Assembly: GCA_936450465.1 (NCBI GenBank)
Contig: OW388297.1
Span: forward strand, 62,927,202-62,991,201
DNA from: Gibbula magus
Taxonomy: Eukaryota; Mollusca; Gastropoda; Trochida; Trochidae
DNA length: 64,000 nt
Direction: 5' to 3'
Shown: positions 1-11,240 of the stretch, piece by piece
Layout: every line of letters starts with the position of its first letter
Numbering within the stretch: the stretch's first letter is position 1
Notes under the pieces: model-generated
Seen by the model: only the letters and a program-made list of their open reading frames with translations
Databases searched by the model: none
Told to the model about the DNA's origin: nothing
Position numbers and translations under genes: made by a program

Positions 1-2620
1 TTATAGAGGTATAAAACCATCACCCGCTATAGAGGTATAAAAATATCACCCGTTATAGATGTATAAAACCATCACCCGCTATAGAGGTATAAAACTATCA
101 CCCGCTATAAAGGTATAAAACCATCACCCGCTATAGAGGTATAAAACTATTACCCGCTATAGAGGTATAAAACTATCACCCGTTATAGACGTATAAAACC
201 ATCACCCGCTATAGAGGTATAAAATTATCACCAGCTATATATATATATAGAGGTATAAAACTATCACCCGCTAATAGAGGTATAAAACCATCACCCGTTA
301 TAGAGGTATAAAACCATCACCCGCTATAGAGGTATAAAAATATCACCCGTTATAGATGTATAAAACCATCACCCGCTAATAGAGGTATAAAACTATCACC
401 CGCTATAGAGGTATAAAACTATCACCCGCTATAAAGGTATAAAACCATCACCCGCTATAGAGGTATAAAACTATTACCCGCTATAGAGGTATAAAACTAT
501 CACCCGTTATAGACGTATAAAACCATCACCCGCTATAGAGGTATAAAATTATCACCAGCTATAGAGGTATAAAACTATCACCCGTTATAGAGGTATAACA
601 TTATCACCCGCTATAGAGGTATAACATAAACTATCACCCGCTTTAGAGGTATAAACTTATCACCCGATATAGAGGTATAAAAGTATCACCTGTTATAGAG
701 GTATAAAACTATCACCTGCAATAATGGTATAAAATTATCACCTGCTATAGAGGTATAAATCTATCACCCGTTATAGAGGTATACAACTATCTCCCGCTAT
801 AGAGGTATAAAACTATCACCTGCTATAGAGGTATAAAACTATCACCCGCTAATAGAGGTATAAAACTATCACCCGCTAATAGAGGTATAAAACAATCACC
901 CGTTATAGAGGTATAAAACCATCACCCGTTATAGAGGTATAAAAATATCACCCGTTATAGAGGTATGAAACCATCACCCGCTATAGAGGTATAAAACTGT
1001 CACCCGCTATAAAGGTATAAAACCATCACCCGCTATAGAGGTATAAAACTATCACCCGCTAATAGAGGTATACAACTATCACCCGCTAATAGAGGTATAA
1101 AACTATCACCCGCTATAGAGGTATAAAACTATCACCCGCTATAGAGGTATAAAACTATCACCCGCTATAGAGGTATAAAACTATCACCCGCTATAAAGGT
1201 ATAAAATCATCACCCGCTATAGAGTTATAAAACTATCACCCGCTAATAGAGGTATAAAACTATCACCCGCTATAGAGGTATAAAACTATCACCCGCTATA
1301 GAGGTATAAAACTATCACCCGCTATAGAGGTATAAAACTATCACCCGCTATAGAGGTATAAAACCATCACCCGCTATAAAGGTATACAACTATCACCCGC
1401 TATAGAGGTATAAAACTATCACCCGCTAATAGAGGTATAAAACCATCACCCGTTATAGAGGTATAAAACCATCACCCGCTATAGAGGTATAAAAATATCA
1501 CCCGTTATAGAGGTATAAAACCATCACCCGCTATAGAGGTATAAAACTATCACCCGCTATAAAGGTATAAAACCATCACCAGCTATAGAGGTATAAAACT
1601 ATCACCCGCTAATAGAGGTATAAAACTATCACCCGCTAATAGAGGTATAAAACCATCACCCGTTATAGAGGTATAAAACCATCACCCGCTATAGAGGTAT
1701 AAAAATATCACCCGTTATAGAGGTATAAAACCATCACCCGCTAATAGAGGTATAAAACTATCACCCGCTATAGAGGTATAAAACTATCACCCGCTATAGA
1801 GGTATAAAACCATCACCCGCTATAAAGGTATACAACTATCACCCGCTATAGAGGTATAAAACTATCACCCGCTAATAGAGGTATAAAACCATCACCCGTT
1901 ATAGAGGTATAAAACCATCACCCGCTATAGAGGTATAAAACTATCACCCGTTATAGAGGTATAAAACCATCACCCGCTATAGAGGTATAAAACTATCACC
2001 CGCTATAAAGGTATAAAACCATCACCCGCTATAGAGGTATAAAACTATCACCCGCTAATAGAGGTATAAAACTATCACCCGCTAATAGAGGTATAAAACC
2101 ATCACCCGTTATAGAGGTATAAAACCATCACCCGCTATAGAGGTATAAAAATATCACCCGTTATAGAGGTATAAAACCATCACCCGCTAATAGAGGTATA
2201 AAACTATCACCCGCTATAGAGGTATAAAACTATCACCCGCTATAAAGGTATAAAACCATCACCCGCTATAGAGGTATAAAACTATCACCCGCTATAGAGG
2301 TATAAAACTATCACCCGTTATAGACGTATAAAACCATCACCCGCTATAGAGGTATAAAATTATCACCAGCTATAGAGGTATAAAACTATCACCCGTTATA
2401 GAGGTATAACATTATCCCCCGCTATAGAGGTATAACATAAACTATCACCCGCTTTAGAGGTATAAACTTATCACCCGCTATAGAGGTATAAAATTATCAC
2501 CTGCTATAGAGGTATAAATCTATCACCCGTTATAGAGGTATACAACTATCACCCGCTATAGAGGTATAAAACTATCACCTGCTATAGAGGTATAAATCTA
2601 TCACCCGTTATAGAGGTATA

Positions 2621-3152
2621 ACATAAACTATCACCCGCTTTAGAGGTATAAACTTATCACCCGCTATAGAGGTATAAAATTATCACCTGCTATAGAGGTA
2701 TAAATCTATCACCCGTTATAGACGTATAAAACTATCACCTGCTATAGAGGTATAAAACTATCACCCGCTAATAGAGGTATAAAACTATCACCCGCTAATA
2801 GAGGTATAAAACCATCACCCGTTATAGAGGTATAAAACCATCACCCGCTATAGAGGTATAAAAATATCACCCGTTATAGAGGTATAACATAAACTATCAC
2901 CCGCTTTAGAGGTATAAACTTATCACCCGCTATAGAGGTATAAAATTATCACCTGCTATAGAGGTATAAATCTATCACCCGTTATAGACGTATAAAACTA
3001 TCACCTGCTATAGAGGTATAAAACTATCACCCGCTAATAGAGGTATAAAACTATCACCCGCTAATAGAGGTATAAAACCATCACCCGTTATAGAGGTATA
3101 AAACCATCACCCGCTATAGAGGTATAAAAATATCACCCGTTATAGAGGTATA
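2621..3152. repeat. two copies of a 266-bp higher-order block inside the array
   Basis: The block beginning ACATAAACTATC at 2621 recurs at 2887, an offset of 266 bp. Variant units appear in the same order in both copies: CTTTAGAGG, then AACTTATC, AATTATCACCTGC, AATCTATC, GACGTATAA and two CTAATAGAGG units. This points to a recent duplication of about ten units at once, by unequal exchange or replication slippage. Partial versions of the same order are also present near 2430 and 3440. Confidence 0.85.
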
Positions 3153-3849
3153 AAACCATCACCCGCTATAGAGGTATAAAACTATCACCCGCTATAAAGG
3201 TATAAAACCATCACCCGCTATAGAGGTATAAAACTATCACCCGCTAATAGAGGTATAAAACTATCACCCGCTAATAGAGGTATAAAACCATCACCCGTTA
3301 TAGAAGTATAAAACCATCACCCGCTATAGAGGTATAACAATATCACCCGTTATAGAGGTATAAAACCATCACCCGCTAATAGAGGTATAAAACTATCACC
3401 CGCTATAGAGGTATACAACTATCACCCGCTATAGAGGTATAACATAAACTATCACCCGCTTTAGAGGTATAAACTTATCACCCGCTATAGAAGTATAAAA
3501 GTATCACCTGTTATAGAGGTATAAAACTATCACCTGCTATAATGGTATAAAATTATCACCTGCTACAGAGGTATAAATCTATCACCCGCTATAGAGGTAT
3601 AAAACTATCACCTGCTATAGAGGTATGACATCATCGACCGTTATAAAGGTATAAATCTATCAACCGCTATAGAGGTATAAAACTATCACCCGCTATATAG
3701 AGTAATAAAACTATCACCCGTTATAGAGGTATAAACTTATCACCCGCTATAGAGGTATAAAACTATCACCCGCTATAGAGGTATACAATTATCACCCGCT
3801 ATAGAGGTATACAATTATCACCCGCTATAGAGGTATACAATTATCACCC

Positions 3850-4452
3850 GCTATAGTGGTATAAAACTATCAGCCAATAGAGGTATAAAACTATCAGCCC
3901 TATAGAGGTATAAAACTATCAGCCCTATAGAGGTATAAAACTATCAGCCCTATAGAGGTATAAAACTATCAGCCCTATAGAGGTATAAAACTATCAGCCA
4001 ATAGAGGTATAAAACTATCAGCCCTATAGAGGTATAAAACTATCAGCCCTATAGAGGTATAAAACTATCACCCGTTATAAAGGTATAAATCTATCAACCG
4101 CTATAGAGGTATAAAACTATCACCCGCTATATAAAATAATAAAACTATCACCCGCTATAGAGGTATAAACTTATCACCCGCTATAGAGGTATAAAACTAT
4201 CAGCTCTATAGAGGTATAACATTATCACCCGCTATAGTGGTATAAAACTATCAGCCAATAGAGGTATAAAACTATCAGCCCTATAGAGGTATAAAACTAT
4301 CAGCCCTATAGAGGTATAAAACTATCAGCCCTATAGAGGTATAAAACTATCAGCCCTATAGAGGTATAAAACTATCAGCCCTATAGAGGTATAAAACTAT
4401 CAGCCCTATAGAGGTATAAAACTATCAGCTCCATAGAGGTATAAAACTATCA
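3850..4452. repeat. derived sub-array with about 25-bp unit ending CAGCCC
   Basis: Towards its right edge the satellite changes to a shorter unit in which ATCACCCGC is replaced by ATCAGCCC. This sub-type is highly uniform over two runs (about 3870-4060 and 4240-4440), separated by older-style units. The pattern suggests local homogenisation of one derived unit. Confidence 0.85.
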
Positions 4453-5640
4453 CTGAGGTCACCTTATAAATACCATGGTATTCGGAGTTGCAAAGCCTGT
4501 GACAATTTTATGTGTTTGACAGTTTTCTGTCCCATAAAGGAAGCAGCCTTTATAAAACTGATTGTTCAACGTTGTAACAATGGACAGGCTAAGATGATGA
4601 ATCACTCGACGCGAGTCACTTTTGTACATCTTAATTGCTTAAATTCTACTTAAATTTACTCTGAACAATATTCTCAACGTGTGTGCTATATGGTTTATTC
4701 TCTCAATTTCAAATATATAAGTTTTAAAAAATCAAATATCTAAATTTGCATGTATTTTGTTTTTAAGAGTTATAATTTGCAAATTATTTATCTCAAACCA
4801 TGTCTAAATGAGAGGAATAGAACATATATTATATAATAGTCTTGACATACAATACATAAGAAGTTACCACCCATAATACTGTTTTGTGTTTCGACATCAA
4901 CTTCTCAATATCTCTCAAGAACTTTCTTTAAAGTAAATAGATGTTATTTAGCAAGTCAATTTAAAACTCGAAATGATACTACCCGGTATGTTTATTATAT
5001 TGCTTGATCTCTCAAATTCATTAGAAATTCTACAGAAATAAATAAATAATGTAAAATTAAAACTTTGGGCTCATGTTTATTCCCGTTATTTGTTCCGGTT
5101 GATGCTGCAGTAACGTGACATATGCCATAAAGAGTTACCTCCCTTGTTTGATTCTTGCGCTTCTCTCGCTATGTCTATGACAAGCCATTTCAAACAATGT
5201 AGTAGATAAAATCACTGACAAGCCCTGTTCTTAAGGATTATATTAGTTCAGCTACTCTCGTAAACACGTTTATTTAATAATTAATGACATATTTAAAAAG
5301 TTATTGATTAAACCTGTAAATAATGTTATCAAAATGTTGTTATCTTTTCAAGGATGTTAAATGAAAAGAGGAGTTTAAAAGTGTTAATTACTAATTACTT
5401 ATTTCCCATGGATCGGTAAAATCCACTGAAGTCCATTGTTTGACTATGCCTTTAAGAGTTATCAAAAACTTACATCACTCTATTATAGCGGCTCTTCTCT
5501 ATGCAAATATCAATCTGCATAGAGAATATAAAGTCCATCACCACGTAATCAGACAGACAGGTAGTCAGATCACACATAAATTACATACAAAATATACATA
5601 AACCGTCAAGTTTTTGGGAGGCATACGTAAGAAAAATAAA
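4453..5640. other. no gene seen
   Basis: AT-rich sequence with no open frame of note, no splice-bounded coding segment and no recognisable repeat ends. Nothing here can be assigned a function. Confidence 0.6.
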
Positions 5641-5660
5641 ATTCTGGATAATAATTTCTT

Positions 5661-5712
5661 TATTGTGTAGACACACGACGTTTCGAAGTATATGCTCACT
5701 CCTTCATCAGGT
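5661..5712 (-). ncRNA. possible hammerhead-ribozyme-like motif of a Penelope-like element
   Basis: Read on the minus strand, the sequence contains CTGATGA, then a segment able to pair GGAGT with ACTTC around an eight-base loop, then GAAAC. That is the order of the hammerhead core (CUGANGA, stem II, GAAA). Penelope-like retroelements are known to carry such motifs near their ends. One extra A lies between CTGATGA and the stem, and I could not build convincing stems I and III, so activity is doubtful. No reverse transcriptase of that class is visible nearby. It may simply be an old fragment of the element's terminal repeat. Confidence 0.3.
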
Positions 5713-5860
5713 GGAATGTGGGTATAACAATGTGGGTGTTCTCCAGAAAATCTTGGTTTACTTACATACTACCGATAGCTTAAACCTGAGCCTGCGAGAC
5801 TAATACAACACGGAGATACACTCGCGGCATCGTCATGAGATCATGCATGTAAAAACGAAA

Positions 5861-6156
5861 ATTTATCATCCAAACCTGGGTTCCACAGGAGATATCGCTT
5901 GTATGAGATCAAGTGATATCTCCTAGGAAATATCGTTTTGACAGTAGATTTTGAACAATGCCCTGTTGGCGTCAGCTACATGACATCACAATGATTTTGC
6001 ATCATCAAGTAATGACATCACAATGCTATGACGTCATAATCATGATGACGTCACGATGCTATGACATCACAGCACTGGGAGCCAAATGGCAGTGTTGTGT
6101 CCATATATGTTCATTTTTCATTAAAAACTAATGAAGAATGATTTTGGATGATAAAT
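5861..6156 (+). mobile_element. non-autonomous element A, copy 1
   Basis: A 296-bp segment bounded by the inverted ends ATTTATCATCCAAA and its complement at 6143-6156. Inside are a small hairpin built on GGAGATATC and GATATCTCC and several copies of TGACATCA or TGACGTCA. A second copy lies at 9390-10140 in the opposite orientation and is interrupted by another element. There is no open reading frame, so any movement would need proteins supplied in trans. Confidence 0.8.
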
Positions 6157-6307
6157 AGAATCTCACCCTCGTGTCTTCTGATATGAAATATATCAACACA
6201 CTCGTTGATAAAAAATATCATCGGCAAGCCTCTGATATTTGTAACTTATATCAACTCGTGTTGATATATTTGATATCAGAAGACACTTGGGTGAGATTCT
6301 CTATGTA
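6157..6307 (+). mobile_element. foldback element B, copy 1
   Basis: A self-complementary segment with ends AGAATCTCACCC and GGGTGAGATTCT. The inner arms contain GTGTCTTCTGATAT and its complement plus repeated ATATCAACAC stretches. It directly abuts element A, and the same A/B junction is seen at 9389/9390 in inverse order, so A and B have travelled together or are two parts of one element. Confidence 0.75.
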
Positions 6308-6697
6308 ACACTTATAAATGGAATTATTCTGCTGAAGTTTTAATGTCTTCAAAATCGAGGAGCGATTTCTACTTGTCTTTTTGAGTTGCGGAGTGAATGG
6401 TCTGGTGTCCCCGTTTGGAGTGAACCGTTGGACCATGTGCTGGTCTGGTAACGAAATGTGATACATGTTTATTCGATTTTCAGTTGTGAAATACGGCATT
6501 TATCGGTTAAAATAAAATCCGTATTTTCACTGAATGAAATAAATGTTATTCTACTCAGTGAAATAACACTTTCAATCATATGACGTCATCGTAACAATAG
6601 GATGACGTCATAGGATGGCCGTGGAAAGGAAGGCGATCTCGGAGGCTCCGTTTATAAAATGAACGTCATTATGCTTGGTGTGTTAAATCTAATAAAT
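6308..6697. other. no gene; two TGACGTCA palindromes
   Basis: No coding signal. Two perfect CRE-type octamers TGACGTCA occur at 6581-6588 and 6603-6610, in sequence resembling the interior of the nearby small transposons. Function is unknown. Confidence 0.5.
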
Positions 6698-6814
6698 AGA
6701 GGATATTTGACATTTATCGTCGAATACCATGTATTTCTCATCGAGTGAAGTAGAAATGTATATTTTCACGAGCTGCGCCACATGGTATTCGACGAGACAT
6801 GTCAAATATCCTCT
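6698..6814. mobile_element. short foldback element
   Basis: Inverted arms start AGAGGATATTTGACA at 6698 and return as TGTCAAATATCCTCT ending at 6814. The arms also share CGTCGAATACCATGT and its complement. The interior contains CTCATCGAGTGAAG, and a related stretch, CTCATCGAGTGAGG, occurs alone near 22,282. No frame; a MITE-like hairpin. Confidence 0.8.
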
Positions 6815-7986
6815 ATATATTCGTCATTAAATAAACAGCAAGGATTGCTTACTTGAACAATATTGTTAAAAAATATGTGATATGTTTGAATTTGATAAAA
6901 CGCTGACGCATTCATGTTTTACTTTAGTAAAATATGCTTCACGTAATTCTCCTAAAACTCGACCGGTGGACTATTGATTCCGTGAAATTGATAAAATGAA
7001 ATGTAGACGAGTACTTTTTGAATCTCCTAGGTAACGTTGTATATATATATATATATATACATATATCACCGAGACATCAACTTTGCGGTTTATACGAGGG
7101 AGTTTCACCTTATAGCACACCATAAGTAAACATCATATATATAAGTATATTGACTTTGAATGCATGTAGGCCTACGGTGACGGGCAGTTGCCCGTTTTAA
7201 ACCAAATGTACTTTATAATACACGCCCAAAATGTAACGTCAAAAACATCTTAATTAAATTCTTCAAGTAACCACATGTTATAGGAAATGATAAAATATTT
7301 CTTTATATTTAATCTATTTAAAAACTAGCTGTACTGTCGTACGTCCCTTAATTAATGACGTGGCGTATAACATTACATCTATAGTTTTAATTATATTGAG
7401 ATTTAAAATACATTTTCTCAAGTAACACCACGTTCTGTTTCTTAAAAAATACAGTTTTCTTTAATAAACATTTGTTTTGGAAGTCAGTCAAACTTTTCAT
7501 ATTCAGATACATAAAATCACTATCATAATTGTTTTGCCTTATTATATACACATATGTAAGAAAAGAAGTGACTGTCACTTGAAAGACGAGAGATGTATTC
7601 CTACGCGATGGAGTTCGCCTGTCACTGTAGCGGGTGTATCCCAAGCGTGACCTTGAAATATTTCTATATTTAGCTACATATTCCCGACGTGCAAAACCGG
7701 TTGAGTCGAGCGAGGGGTGACTGCGAGCAACATAACCTGTATGTAGACAAATATTTTGAGAAGTGACACCGTCTCATCTCCACCGCTCTCACTGGATAGA
7801 ATACTGCACATAACATCAAAGAAAAACGTCGTCTCTGAATAGATGTTTTAAAAAAGGAACTTCGAGAAAAAACTGTTAAGAAAATAAGATCAAAATAAGC
7901 AATGAGCATATGAATTTAATTAAGTTCACCTATACCGCAGAAACATCGAACTAATTTACCCAAATAAAAAGGAGTCTCTGATATTA
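6815..7986. other. no gene; short TA repeat
   Basis: AT-rich intergenic sequence with a (TA)n run at 7040-7059. The short open frames on the minus strand have no recognisable domain and no splice context. Nothing else is seen. Confidence 0.5.
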
Positions 7987-8012
7987 CCCCCCCCCCCCCC
8001 CCCCCCCCCCCC
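7987..8012. repeat. homopolymer run of 26 C
   Basis: Twenty-six consecutive cytosines follow ATATTA and precede TTTTATAA. Long poly-C is rare in such AT-rich sequence and is prone to length error in sequencing, so the exact count is uncertain. Confidence 0.9.
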
Positions 8013-8874
8013 TTTTATAACTTGCGTAATTTCGACTTGTTTGGGTTAGATAGTCTTGATTCGACTTCGACTTTGTCAAGTTTGTCAGAGACACAAATCT
8101 ATCTTTCTGGGAAATGATTCACTTTTCGACTTTCTAAGAATCAAACTCATGTACTAAAGTCAATTCAAACTCAAAATATTTCTGCCGGATAACCTCGGTT
8201 TTGGATGTTAGTGATGAGGATATATCTCGTTAAGAGATATACACAATTTCATTCATGAGAGTATGATACTTAATATTTTATATCTGTTCCAGCACACATG
8301 GGGTGCTAAAATAGCTATTTCAAAAGGTATTTTGGGAAATAATTCTGTGTTTTTAAGGTAAAATTTTATGAAATATGGAAATTATGATAGTACAATATGG
8401 TATCGACATAATGTACTACCTTTGACTTTAAATCAATGACGCATCGTTGCTGTAGGACGTCATAAAACAAGTCAGAAAGCCATATTTCACTCCCCTATTT
8501 CGCCTGGTTAAGGAGTTTCTATAACGATGATTTTTAAAAAGTCGTGTTTTTCAGAATTATGAACAGATAATGTTTCAAAATTTAAAGACAAAGTTAGTTT
8601 GCTTTTAGAGACATGGTGTAACTATGTTTCAAGCTTGTTCAACACTCGTTGATTAAAATATCTTGCGTTGTTATACCTATACTTTCTTTAATTTGCCCGT
8701 GAGTTTAGAATAGATTTAGTTCATTTTCGAAGGGCAAATGTACCGATTGCATACGCGATAGCAATACATACAAAATGCATATGTCAATTATATAACTTCT
8801 TTGAGAAGCATTTTAGAAGTTTGAGAGATGGAGTAAAGAAAATCTGAGGATTGTCAACTTCTTTATTATACATA
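8013..8874. other. no gene seen
   Basis: AT-rich sequence without an open frame, repeat ends or RNA-gene signature that I can recognise. Confidence 0.5.
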
Positions 8875-8883
8875 CCTGCATGC

Positions 8884-9053
8884 ATCCTCGGTTACCCATG
8901 GTTTTATATATGCTCCGTTACTCTCCACTATATCACCCATGGGAAACCTTATTAGGAGAATCTGTACTCAAATTACCCGCCCTTGAAATTTCCCATGGGT
9001 GATATAGTGGAGAATAACGGAGCATATATAAAACCATGGGTAACCGAGGATGA
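8884..9053. mobile_element. hairpin MITE with 9-bp target duplication
   Basis: The left arm at 8884-8943 and right arm at 8992-9051 are reverse complements with a single mismatch over 60 bp, around a 48-bp loop. The sequence CCTGCATGC lies immediately left (8875-8883) and again at 9054-9062, so a 9-bp target duplication is visible. A 9-bp duplication with long arms fits the Mutator-like superfamily, though class is inferred from length alone. The near-identity of the arms implies either recent arrival or arm correction. Confidence 0.88.
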
Positions 9054-9235
9054 CCTGCATGCGAACGAAGCTAATATCTGTATAGACCGAAACGTCACAT
9101 TCAATGCAATAATTAAAGAATGTGACTATTCGTACATCTTCGTTTTACTTTAAATCATAAGTAAGATGTTATCGTGGTTTCCCAATGTATTAAATACGAC
9201 GAGTTCCTTTCGACCAGTGTATCGGTATTAGCAGG
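9054..9235. other. no gene seen
   Basis: Short AT-rich spacer between two mobile elements; it begins with the second copy of the CCTGCATGC target duplication. Nothing else is recognised. Confidence 0.5.
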
Positions 9236-9389
9236 TACATAGAGAATCTCACCCAAGTGTCTTCTGATATCAAATATATCAACACGAGTTGATAAAAGTT
9301 ACAAATATCCGAGGCTTGCCGAGGATATTTTTACTTATATCAACGAGTGTTGATATATTTGATATCAGAAGACACGAGGGTAAGATTCT
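9236..9389 (-). mobile_element. foldback element B, copy 2 (inverted)
   Basis: Same palindromic structure as the segment at 6157-6307 but in reverse orientation, with ends AGAATCTCACCC and GGGTAAGATTCT. It abuts element A at 9390. The shared sequence continues just past the end (TACATAG matches CTATGTA on the other copy), then the two copies diverge. Confidence 0.75.
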
Positions 9390-10140
9390 ATTTATCATCC
9401 AAAATCATTCTTACTACTATTAAGTGAAAATAGTGTTCATCTCTGAGCACAGCTCTGCCATTTGACTTCCAGTGCGGCGAGGTCATAGCATTGTGACGTC
9501 ATCATGATTATGACGTCATAGCATCGTGATTTCATTACTTGATGATGTAAAAGCATTGTGATGTCATGTAGTTGACGGTGACAGGGCATTGTGCAAAGTC
9601 TACTGCCAAAACTATACAGTCTGATTAAAATCGACCTTGTTCCGAGGAATAAAATTTGCAAAATTTTGCATCTGCCGGGATACGAACAGGTTCTGTAGAT
9701 TCCTCGCTACAAGGTCTGAGAACACCCCGTATAGAGATGTGTTCAGAACCAGTTTAGCGCAGCCAAAACCCAGTCAAATAGCTGACCAATCACATCATAG
9801 TATTTAAACGGTTGCGGTTTTGAAAGCATTCGGAACAGACAAAAGGATAACCGTTTGGAGTTATCTGCCCCTAGTTTCTCGCACCGAAAGCATTTGTTGG
9901 GCATCTTTTGATTGGCTAGCTGAATTGCGCCCGAACACGCTAGTGTACGGGGTGCTTTCAGACGGTTTGGCGTGGAAAACCACGAACGAGTTCGTATCCC
10001 GGTAGATGCACTATTTTGCATTTTATTCCACGGAAAACCGTCGATTTTAATCAGACTGCAAAACTATATCTCCTATAGGAGATATCACTTGATCTCACAC
10101 AATGGATATCTCCTGTGGAACACAGTTTTGGATGATAAAT
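9390..10140 (-). mobile_element. element A, copy 2 (inverted), interrupted
   Basis: The ends ATTTATCATCCAAAA at 9390 and TTTTGGATGATAAAT at 10,140 match copy 1 in reverse orientation. Removing the 442-bp insertion and one copy of its 10-bp target duplication leaves 299 bp, close to the 296 bp of copy 1, and restores continuity from the GGAGATATC hairpin to the CAGTAGA region. The pair of A+B composites therefore forms a large inverted repeat with a loop of about 2.9 kb. Confidence 0.82.
9617..10058. mobile_element. Mutator-like foldback element nested in element A
   Basis: A 442-bp insertion with inverted ends beginning CAGTCTGATTAAAATCGAC. The first 19 bp are identical in both arms, and similarity continues for about 90 bp through AATAAAAT and CCGGGATACGAAC. 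A perfect 10-bp target duplication, CAAAACTATA, flanks it (9607-9616 and 10,059-10,068). Target length and long arms suggest a Mutator-like non-autonomous element. The open frames inside it follow the arms and show no domain. Confidence 0.9.
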
Positions 10141-10159
10141 ATCGATCTTCATTCGCTTC

Positions 10160-10228
10160 CCACAGGGGTTACTCCCTTCACATTCCCGGATGCTAGCATC
10201 GGACATCTGAAGGGAGTAACCGCTGTGG
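10160..10228. repeat. short inverted repeat
   Basis: Arms of 21 bp (CCACAGGGGTTACTCCCTTC onward) return as their complement with one mismatch, around a loop holding the palindrome TGCTAGCA. It lies 20 bp beyond element A copy 2. No target duplication was identified, so it may be a small MITE or a structural hairpin. Confidence 0.7.
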
Positions 10229-10424
10229 ATTGAGAATGATTTTTTTTAGAAATACTTGAAAAGACCGATATACTCTTCAAAACAAGTTCATCGTATTAAT
10301 GAAGATGGATACAGCCCAAAGCAGGTTAACTATACAAATCTTATAGTACTGCTAATGGGTAAATACTTTTCATTTTGATTTTTGCTTACATTTTAGGTAT
10401 ATGTTTTACGTATTGTTGATGAGT
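10229..10424. other. no gene seen
   Basis: AT-rich spacer without recognised features. Confidence 0.4.
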
Positions 10425-10935
10425 AATGGTTGATTGATTGATTGCTTGAAAACATATTTTATTCATGTAAGAAATGGATTGGGCACAAGTTATAAAACTT
10501 ATTGAAGCCCTCTTCACATAATCGACAAATACTTGACACTGCTAAAATATATAACACATGCAGATGAGAATTGAAAAATCTACAAGTGAAGTAGACATAG
10601 TTTCAGTAATGTAATATAAAATGTACATTATCACTGCATCATACAATTAGAAATATTATTGTTATGACACTTACATTATGTTTATGATTAATACATACAT
10701 TTGTATTCCAATGGATTTATGAACGTGGCGAAACATGTTTTCATTGACTGGTTGTGATAGATTTGGATTGCCATACAGAATTGTATTTGGATCTTATTCT
10801 GCCTTTAAATTTTTGAAACGTTGCTTTAATTTAATGCGGAAATTAGTATATATTGGACATCGTAAGAAGAAATGATATAGACATCTTCCACCAAAGCACC
10901 AAACATGCACTTAAAATTACTTTCAGATAAATTGA
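10425..10935 (-). mobile_element. LINE 3' fragment, minus strand
   Basis: On the minus strand a broken frame reads YHFFLRCPIYTNFR, the cysteine- and histidine-bearing C-terminal motif of CR1/L2/jockey-type retrotransposon proteins, with a one-base shift just before it (preceding frame VEDV). Downstream on that strand are AATAAAAT and a tail of ATTGATTG-type repeats, which look like the 3' terminus of the element. No reverse transcriptase core is preserved. It is a 5'-truncated, frameshifted copy. Confidence 0.65.
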
Positions 10936-11044
10936 CACTATGGAGCGTTTAGGGAATATGGAACTATAAGAAGTTCTTAACTTACAGTGTATGGATGATG
11001 AAGTAAGTACTACACGTGATGTTGACGGTTTGCTATTCCATGTA

Positions 11045-11217
11045 CAGTAGAACACGGATATAACGAACTCCAAGGGACCAATGAATTCAGTTCGATATAT
11101 CCGTTGTTCGCTATACACGTATTATTTTAATCATAGGGCTTTTGAAGGGACTTTTTTTGTTCGTTATATCCGTGTGTTCGCTATATCCGACTTCGCTATA
11201 TCCGTGTTCCATGCTTG
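11045..11217. mobile_element. pogo/Tigger-like MITE
   Basis: Inverted ends carry GAACACGGATATAACGAAC on the left and the complement of GGAACACGGATATAGCGAAG on the right, with TA on both outer sides (11,043-11,044 and 11,218-11,219). A further inner copy of CACGGATATAACGAAC lies in the right arm. End sequence and TA target fit small pogo/Tigger derivatives. No transposase remains. Confidence 0.65.
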
Positions 11218-11240
11218 TATGCGGTAACTGATGAATGTGT

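Larger units (their letters stand above)
1..4452. repeat. satellite-like tandem array, about 26-bp unit
   Basis: The stretch is an almost unbroken tandem array of a unit built on TATAGAGGTATAAAACTATC followed by a short ACCCGC-type end, about 26 bp long, with 27-bp versions where the junction reads CTAATAGAGG. At this period there are roughly 170 copies. Variants recur in the same order (AACCATC, AAATATC, ATAAAGG, GACGTATAA), so blocks of several units have been copied together. The array is cut by the left edge of the window, so its true length is unknown. It ends near CACTGAGGTCACC, where ordinary sequence begins. No unique spacers lie between units, so it is not a CRISPR array. No coding frame of interest is seen. 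Confidence 0.97.

Noticed and set aside
1..4452. CRISPR-like periodic repeats
   Set aside because: Repeat units are directly adjacent with no unique spacers, the genome is eukaryotic, and no cas genes are present.
9743..10196. Short frames within and beside the Mutator-like foldback
   Set aside because: They run through inverted-repeat arms and differ between strands; no recognisable protein.
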